Assembly (NCBI RefSeq): GCF_034931005.1
Contig: NZ_JAYGIN010000012.1
Span: forward strand, 62,001-126,000
DNA from: Arcicella sp034931005
GTDB lineage: Bacteria > Bacteroidota > Bacteroidia > Cytophagales > Spirosomataceae
DNA length: 64,000 nucleotides
Direction: 5' to 3'
Made by a program: the position numbers and the translations under genes. Within the stretch, counting starts at the first letter, position 1. Every line of letters begins with the position of its first letter. Below the pieces are notes generated by a model, which saw only the letters and a program-made list of their open reading frames with translations, was not told the DNA's origin and made no database searches. Positions 60,197-64,000 of this stretch are shown piece after piece.

Positions 60197-60793
60197 TTAT
60201 TTGTGTCTTTTACGAAGTTCCTCTATAATTTCATCAAAATCAATACCTCTTTGTTCGAGTAAAACTAAGTAATGAAACAATAAATCGGCGGCTTCTCCTT
60301 TGAATAAATCATCGTTTGAATCCATTGCTTCAATTACTAATTCAACGGCTTCTTCTCCTACTTTTTGGGCGATTTTATTAGTTCCTTTCTCAAAAAGACT
60401 CGCAGTATATGATTTTTCCGAAGGGTTATTCTTTCTATCACGAATTACGGCTTTCAAATGATTTAACCATCCAGCTTGTCCAGGATTATTTTTCTCATTC
60501 CAACAAGTATCCGCACCTGTATGGCACGTTGGTCCATCAGGATTAACTTTGATTAAAAGCGTATCTTCATCGCAATCATTGGTAATTTCTACCACACGAA
60601 GAAAATTATTTGACGTTTCACCTTTCGTCCAAAGACGTTGTTTTGAACGACTAAAAAACGTAACGATTCCGTCTTTCTGAGTTTTTTCAAAAGCCTCTTG
60701 GTTCATGTACCCAAGCATCAGCACTTTGTCTGTTTTGGCATCTTGAATGATGGCAGGAATTAACCCACCTTGTTTATTGAAATCTATGTTCAT
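60197..60793 (-). CDS. hisI: Bifunctional phosphoribosyl-AMP cyclohydrolase / phosphoribosyl-ATP pyrophosphatase
   Basis: A 198-residue HisIE fusion doing steps 2 and 3 of histidine synthesis. HisI part (1-100): MLGYMNQEAFEKTQ, FFSRSKQRLWTKGETS, NDCDEDTLLIKV and GPTCHTGADTCW (metal-binding Cys). HisE part (about 110-198): LFEKGTNKIAQKVGEEAVEL, EAADLLFHYLVLL. Co-transcribed with hisF. Confidence 0.95.
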   Translation of the reverse strand: MNIDFNKQGGLIPAIIQDAKTDKVLMLGYMNQEAFEKTQKDGIVTFFSRSKQRLWTKGETSNNFLRVVEITNDCDEDTLLIKVNPDGPTCHTGADTCWNEKNNPGQAGWLNHLKAVIRDRKNNPSEKSYTASLFEKGTNKIAQKVGEEAVELVIEAMDSNDDLFKGEAADLLFHYLVLLEQRGIDFDEIIEELRKRHK

Positions 60794-60835
60794 ATTAATT
60801 AAAACCCTTAAAGGTTTTGTGATTACTTCCTTAAA

Positions 60836-61591
60836 TTATAATCTTATCGCAACGCCTTTCTCCTTCAAATAAGTCTTTAAATCAATAATATCTATTTCCT
60901 TGAAGTGAAAAATACTGGCAGCAAGTCCTGCATCGGCTTTTCCTTCTGTAAAAACATCATAAAAGTGTTCCATCGTTCCTGCACCGCCCGAAGCGATAAT
61001 TGGAATGGATGAATTAGCTGAAATAATAGAAGTTAGCTCATTGGCAAAACCTGCTTTTGTACCGTCGGTATCCATTGATGTCAAAAGAATTTCTCCTGCT
61101 CCTCTATCTTCTACTTCTTTTGCCCATGCAATAGTCCGTAATTCGGTTGGCTTACGTCCGCCGTGTGTATGTACAATGTGTTCGTCTTCAACAAAACGAG
61201 TATCAATGGCTACAATGATACACTGCGAGCCAAAATTTAGAGCCAATTCATCAATTAATGCTGGTCTTCTAACTGCCGATGAATTAATAGAAACTTTATC
61301 TGCACCTGCATTTAATAAAGCTGAAACGTCTTCAATTGATGAAATACCACCGCCAACGGTAAAGGGTATATTTACGTTTCGGGCTACATTTCTGACTAAG
61401 TCAATCAATGTTTTTCGGTTATCTACCGTTGCGGTGATGTCCAAAAACACTAACTCATCAGCTCCTTGTTCTGCATAAATCGCTCCCAATTCTACGGGGT
61501 CGCCAGCATCACGAAGATTAATAAAATTTGTTCCTTTTACTGTTCTGCCATCTTTTATGTCAAGGCAGGGAATTATTCTTTTTGTAAGCAT
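60836..61591 (-). CDS. hisF: Imidazole glycerol phosphate synthase subunit HisF
   Basis: A 251-residue (beta-alpha)8 cyclase. RIIPCLDIKDGRTVKGTNF with the first catalytic Asp, ELVFLDITA, PFTVGGGISS and EILLTSMDTDGTKAG with the second catalytic Asp are all present. It works with HisH, which is not in this window. A REP-like pair of palindromes lies between it and hisA. Confidence 0.97.
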   Translation of the reverse strand: MLTKRIIPCLDIKDGRTVKGTNFINLRDAGDPVELGAIYAEQGADELVFLDITATVDNRKTLIDLVRNVARNVNIPFTVGGGISSIEDVSALLNAGADKVSINSSAVRRPALIDELALNFGSQCIIVAIDTRFVEDEHIVHTHGGRKPTELRTIAWAKEVEDRGAGEILLTSMDTDGTKAGFANELTSIISANSSIPIIASGGAGTMEHFYDVFTEGKADAGLAASIFHFKEIDIIDLKTYLKEKGVAIRL

Positions 61592-61658
61592 TTATGTAGC
61601 ACGGGAATCCTTCCCGTGTTTGGGTACAAAATTGATTTTTACGGGAAAAAATCCCGTA
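61592..61658. repeat. REPIN-like hairpin pair between hisA and hisF
   Basis: CACGGGAATCCTTCCCGTG and ACGGGAAAAAATCCCGT form two hairpins, with outer TGTAGCACGGG / CCCGTATTACA in mirror orientation and a 25-nt spacer. Confidence 0.8.
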
Positions 61659-62378
61659 TTACATGAACTCTGCCAATTGTTTCAACGTAACTCTTCCTTC
61701 ATAAATGGCTTTCCCGACGATTACCCCGAAAACATTCATGTCGTTCAACTTCACAATATCATCAAAAACAGCGACGCCACCACTGGCAATAATTTGTAAA
61801 TCAGGAAATTGGTCTTGTAAATTTTGGTACAAATCAAAACTTGGGCCTTGCAATAAACCATCTTTGGCAACGTCCGTTGAGATGGCATATTTTGCTCCTT
61901 TTTCTATATATTCACCCACGAAATCATAAATTGATGTCGTAGTAGCTTCTTCCCAACCCGAAATAGCAATTTTTTCATTACGAGCATCTGCCCCTAAAAT
62001 GATTTTTTCACCTCCGTAACTTTTCAACCAACCTTCAAATAATGTTGGATTTTTTACGGCAACACTTCCACCTGTCACTTGTTTTGCTCCAGAATTAAAC
62101 GCAATTTCAATCATTTCATCTGATTGTACGCCGCCCCCAAAATCAATATGAAGTTTGGTATAAGTAGCAATTCTTTCAAGCACTTTATGATTAACAATTT
62201 TCTTTTGTTTCGCTCCGTCCAAATCCACTAAATGTAGGCGAGTGATACCTGCATCTTCAAAAGACTTCGCAACCTCTAATGGGTCTTCGTTATAAATTGT
62301 TTTTTGAGAATAATCGCCTTGTGTAAGACGAACACATTTGCCATCAATAAGGTCAATGGCTGGAATAATTTGTATCAT
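61659..62378 (-). CDS. hisA: Phosphoribosylformimino-AICAR isomerase
   Basis: A 239-residue (beta-alpha)8 isomerase, step 4 of histidine synthesis. IIPAIDLIDGKCVRLTQGDY (catalytic Asp in AID), HLVDLDGAK, HIDFGGGVQS and KYAISTDVAKDG with the second catalytic Asp identify it. First gene of the hisA-hisF-hisIE-holin-like cluster. Confidence 0.96.
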   Translation of the reverse strand: MIQIIPAIDLIDGKCVRLTQGDYSQKTIYNEDPLEVAKSFEDAGITRLHLVDLDGAKQKKIVNHKVLERIATYTKLHIDFGGGVQSDEMIEIAFNSGAKQVTGGSVAVKNPTLFEGWLKSYGGEKIILGADARNEKIAISGWEEATTTSIYDFVGEYIEKGAKYAISTDVAKDGLLQGPSFDLYQNLQDQFPDLQIIASGGVAVFDDIVKLNDMNVFGVIVGKAIYEGRVTLKQLAEFM

Positions 62379-62404
62379 TTGATTTTGAAGGAATTTTATA
62401 AAAG

Positions 62405-62921
62405 CTATTTCCCTCTGTTATAGCTTTCTATCAGTTTTAAGAAAGCGGTAGAAATTTCTACCTTATAAGGATTTTTTTCCTTGAAGATAATTGAGACAGG
62501 AAACAATTGATGATTTTCATCTTCAATAATGGCATCCATTTTCAGGAAATCATCATTAGTAAAATACAAAAACCATTGTCTAAATTTTCTATGTCGAACA
62601 AGTTGCCTTTCGTCAGAAGAATCACAAATATAAATCGTTAAATATTCATCGCTTTGCTCATAAAAATCTCTAAAAATTCCAGCAATTGTATAAGAGGTTC
62701 TTGCGTCAAATATTGGGTTTTTACTTGTAGGGTTGTCTGCAACGATAATTGAAAACTCGTAAGTATTTTCATTTAAACAATACTTCGTTAAACAAATAAT
62801 CTGTTGGGGTAAATCTTACTTCGTAAAAAATTTCTTTATCAGTTTCAAAAAAATAGCTATTACTTCTCCCTCCTCTAAATTCAAATTCATATCCTTGGTA
62901 TGACAATTCCTCTTTTTGCAT
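62405..62921 (-). pseudogene. Frameshifted DUF6169-like gene (+1 shift)
   Basis: Two overlapping reading frames together give about 170 residues. Frame 1 (62921-62769) starts MQKEELSYQGYEFEF and stops at TGA. Frame 2 continues at once with NENTYEFSIIVADNP and runs to 62405, containing TSYTIAGIFRDFYEQ and YICDSSDERQLVRHRKFRQW. The latter stretch is the hallmark of a Bacteroidota domain I take to be DUF6169. The join is TTTAAATGAAAAT, where skipping one A restores a single protein. The gene start overlaps the end of the 60-residue gene upstream. It could be a mutation, a sequencing error, or programmed +1 frameshifting. Confidence 0.75.
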
Positions 62922-63069
62922 TTTTTTCCCGAAGTCTATTTTTTAATTCTTGAAATTCTGGTGTTAGGGCAAATTCTTTACTCTCTTGTTCATTTTGTTT
63001 TTTGCGTTCTTTCCATTTTTTAATGAAATTATCAGCGTTTATTGAGGTACTTTTTTGTATCGTTTCCAT
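62887..63069 (-). CDS. Short hypothetical protein upstream of the DUF6169-like gene
   Basis: A 60-residue, highly charged protein (KKWKERKKQNEQE, EFQELKNRLREKNAKRG). Its 3' end overlaps the start of the next gene by 35 nt in another frame, a strong sign of coupled translation. Small basic partners of this kind precede DUF6169 genes in other Bacteroidota as far as I recall. It has no recognisable domain. Confidence 0.6.
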   Translation of the reverse strand: METIQKSTSINADNFIKKWKERKKQNEQESKEFALTPEFQELKNRLREKNAKRGIVIPRI

Positions 63070-63087
63070 CTGATTTCACATTTATTG

Positions 63088-63507
63088 TTAGTTACAACTC
63101 TTACAAACGCCCTGTACTAAAAGATTGGTTTCAACACGCTGATAACCTTCTGGTAGGATAATACTTGGAATGGTTACGTGGTCTAAACAGGTCGTTAGCC
63201 CGCAAGTTATACATTTAAAATGTACGTGGTCATGATGATGTTTATGGTCTTCGGTATGACAATTTGCTTTACAAATCGCATATTTCACGCCACCTTCATC
63301 ATCTAAAACTTTATGAATAATCCCTTTATCTAAAAACGTTTTTAGGGTTCGATAAACGGTTACTCGGTCAAACTGTTCAGTTAATTGTCCTTCCACATCC
63401 GCATGAGCGAGTGCATGAGGCTTGCTCATGAATACTTGTAAGATTTCCTCCCGACAATCTGTTTGACGGAGTTTGTAGTCTTTGAGTATGGTTTTTACTT
63501 CGCTCAT
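63088..63507 (-). CDS. Fur-family metalloregulator
   Basis: A 139-residue Fur/Zur/PerR-type repressor. Winged helix (KLRQTDCREEILQVFM, VTVYRTLKTFLDKG), histidine-rich metal site (HTEDHKHHHDHVHF) and structural zinc cysteines (CITCGLTTC and CKSC). The start is set at 63507 (MSEVKTIL); the ten residues upstream of it are encoded by a heptad-word arm. Metal specificity (Fe, Zn or peroxide) cannot be told; the many histidines resemble Zur-like forms. Confidence 0.9.
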   Translation of the reverse strand: MSEVKTILKDYKLRQTDCREEILQVFMSKPHALAHADVEGQLTEQFDRVTVYRTLKTFLDKGIIHKVLDDEGGVKYAICKANCHTEDHKHHHDHVHFKCITCGLTTCLDHVTIPSIILPEGYQRVETNLLVQGVCKSCN

Positions 63508-63511
63508 GGCT

Positions 63512-63620
63512 TTTCGGTAAAAGGTTGAACGGTACACGGCGAACGGTAGTTTTCAAAACAGAGACACGGAAAAATTACCGTCAAATCCATTTACCTTTTA
63601 CCGTTCACCATTCACCGTTT
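63512..63620. repeat. Heptad-word palindrome between fur-like and membrane protein genes
   Basis: Left words CGGTAAA, ACGGTAC, ACGGCGA; right words TTTACCG, TTCACCA, TTCACCG at 7-nt spacing. Confidence 0.85.
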
Positions 63621-64000
63621 AGAATAATTTATCCCAAGGAATACGACTCAATAAAAGTACAAGTCCTAAACCGAAGAAAATCAAAGCATTTTTGTGTCTT
63701 ACCGCTGAATCAATGGCTCTCTTATTTGTAGAATAACCGACTGTAATTAAAGCGATGGCAATGATATTCGTTAAAATATGTTCAACCGCAATTTTACGAT
63801 ATTCCGCAATTTTCATGACTCCCGAACCAAGTTCTGTAAATGCTTTTAATCCAAAAGGGCTTAAAAATAAATATAAAACCAAGCCAATCAATAATTGTGT
63901 ATGGTTCGAAATCAAGAAGAAAAGACCCAATTTGCGGTCAGTTTCTGTAAATGCTGATTTTGAACTAAGACCCATTGCGGCTTTCACCAAAACAGCCAAA
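63619..64000 (-). CDS. Cytochrome-b-like four-helix membrane protein (5' end cut off)
   Basis: At least 126 residues; the frame runs off the right edge of the window, so the N-terminus is missing. Four helices remain in part (about 25-46, 70-92, 105-120 plus the start). KAAMGLSSKSAFTETDRKLG and NLL-type histidine pair patterns (NHTQLLIGL, VEHILTNIIAIALITVGYS) are those of an uncharacterised Bacteroidota 'cytochrome B'-like family of about 150 residues, in which helix histidines could bind heme. Confidence 0.75.
   Translation of the reverse strand, partial: LAVLVKAAMGLSSKSAFTETDRKLGLFFLISNHTQLLIGLVLYLFLSPFGLKAFTELGSGVMKIAEYRKIAVEHILTNIIAIALITVGYSTNKRAIDSAVRHKNALIFFGLGLVLLLSRIPWDKLF

Noticed and set aside
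61005..61478. 157-codon open frame opposite hisF
   Set aside because: Antisense shadow of a strongly conserved gene; composition follows hisF codons.

Overview
The window looks like an ordinary chromosomal stretch from a low-GC member of the Bacteroidota, most likely a Cytophagales bacterium near Spirosomaceae. I infer this from a giant secreted protein with a type IX secretion (type B, gliding-associated) C-terminal domain, promoters of the TTG-N19-TAnnTTTG type, a bacterial GGGP-synthase family enzyme (PcrB-like), a Bacteroidota-style DksA/TraR protein and a stand-alone TonB-receptor plug lipoprotein. I cannot name the species.

Layout. 0.2-6.3 kb: a T9SS cargo protein, then two small paralogous secreted proteins and a membrane-anchored winged-helix regulator in one operon. 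6.4-11.6 kb: an accessory set of small stress or metabolism proteins (DoxX, DUF1801, VOC, SRPBCC), a GlxA-type regulator and a DUF1624 membrane protein. 11.9-15.9 kb: aspS, a 169-bp tandem duplication, and an ECF sigma / putative anti-sigma pair. 15.9-35.4 kb: a complete nitrate assimilation locus. 35.5-44 kb: AlkD, tRNA-Arg(CCG), an RluA-type synthase, PPK2, ComM, an orphan eutC, and a divergent mntR-mntH pair with a visible operator. 44-64 kb: a holin-like protein, pcrB, gdhA, dksA-like, DUF72, trpA, fic, mpl, arginine decarboxylase, FKBP, nagA, a methionine-type aminotransferase, envelope lipoproteins, a TonB-like protein, hisA-hisF-hisIE, a frameshifted DUF6169-like gene, a Fur-family regulator and a truncated membrane protein.

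The nitrate locus works as a unit. NarK (MFS) and an ABC system (NrtA/B/D) import nitrate, with an alginate-type porin for outer-membrane passage. A fused nitrate reductase carries its own NirB-like FAD/NAD module and BFD iron-sulfur domain. NirB/NirD reduce nitrite to ammonium, and CobA feeds siroheme. A NarX/NarL-like two-component pair sits at the end of the nirBD operon. A rubredoxin-tailed protein resembling siroheme reductases but lacking their Fe4S cysteines lies just outside.

The most unusual content is non-coding. At least a dozen gaps carry palindromes or single arms built from degenerate 7-nt words, each locus with its own vocabulary; some supply stop codons or C-terminal residues to neighbouring genes. 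Separate layers are REP-doublet (REPIN-like) hairpins, a dispersed 155-177 bp element with long terminal inverted repeats, and the tandem duplication. Four nitrate genes have an upstream hairpin with a six-base loop (CCCCCA three times, CCGCCA once on the + strand). A candidate ~60-nt small RNA with the complementary loop TGGCGG lies between eutC and mntR.
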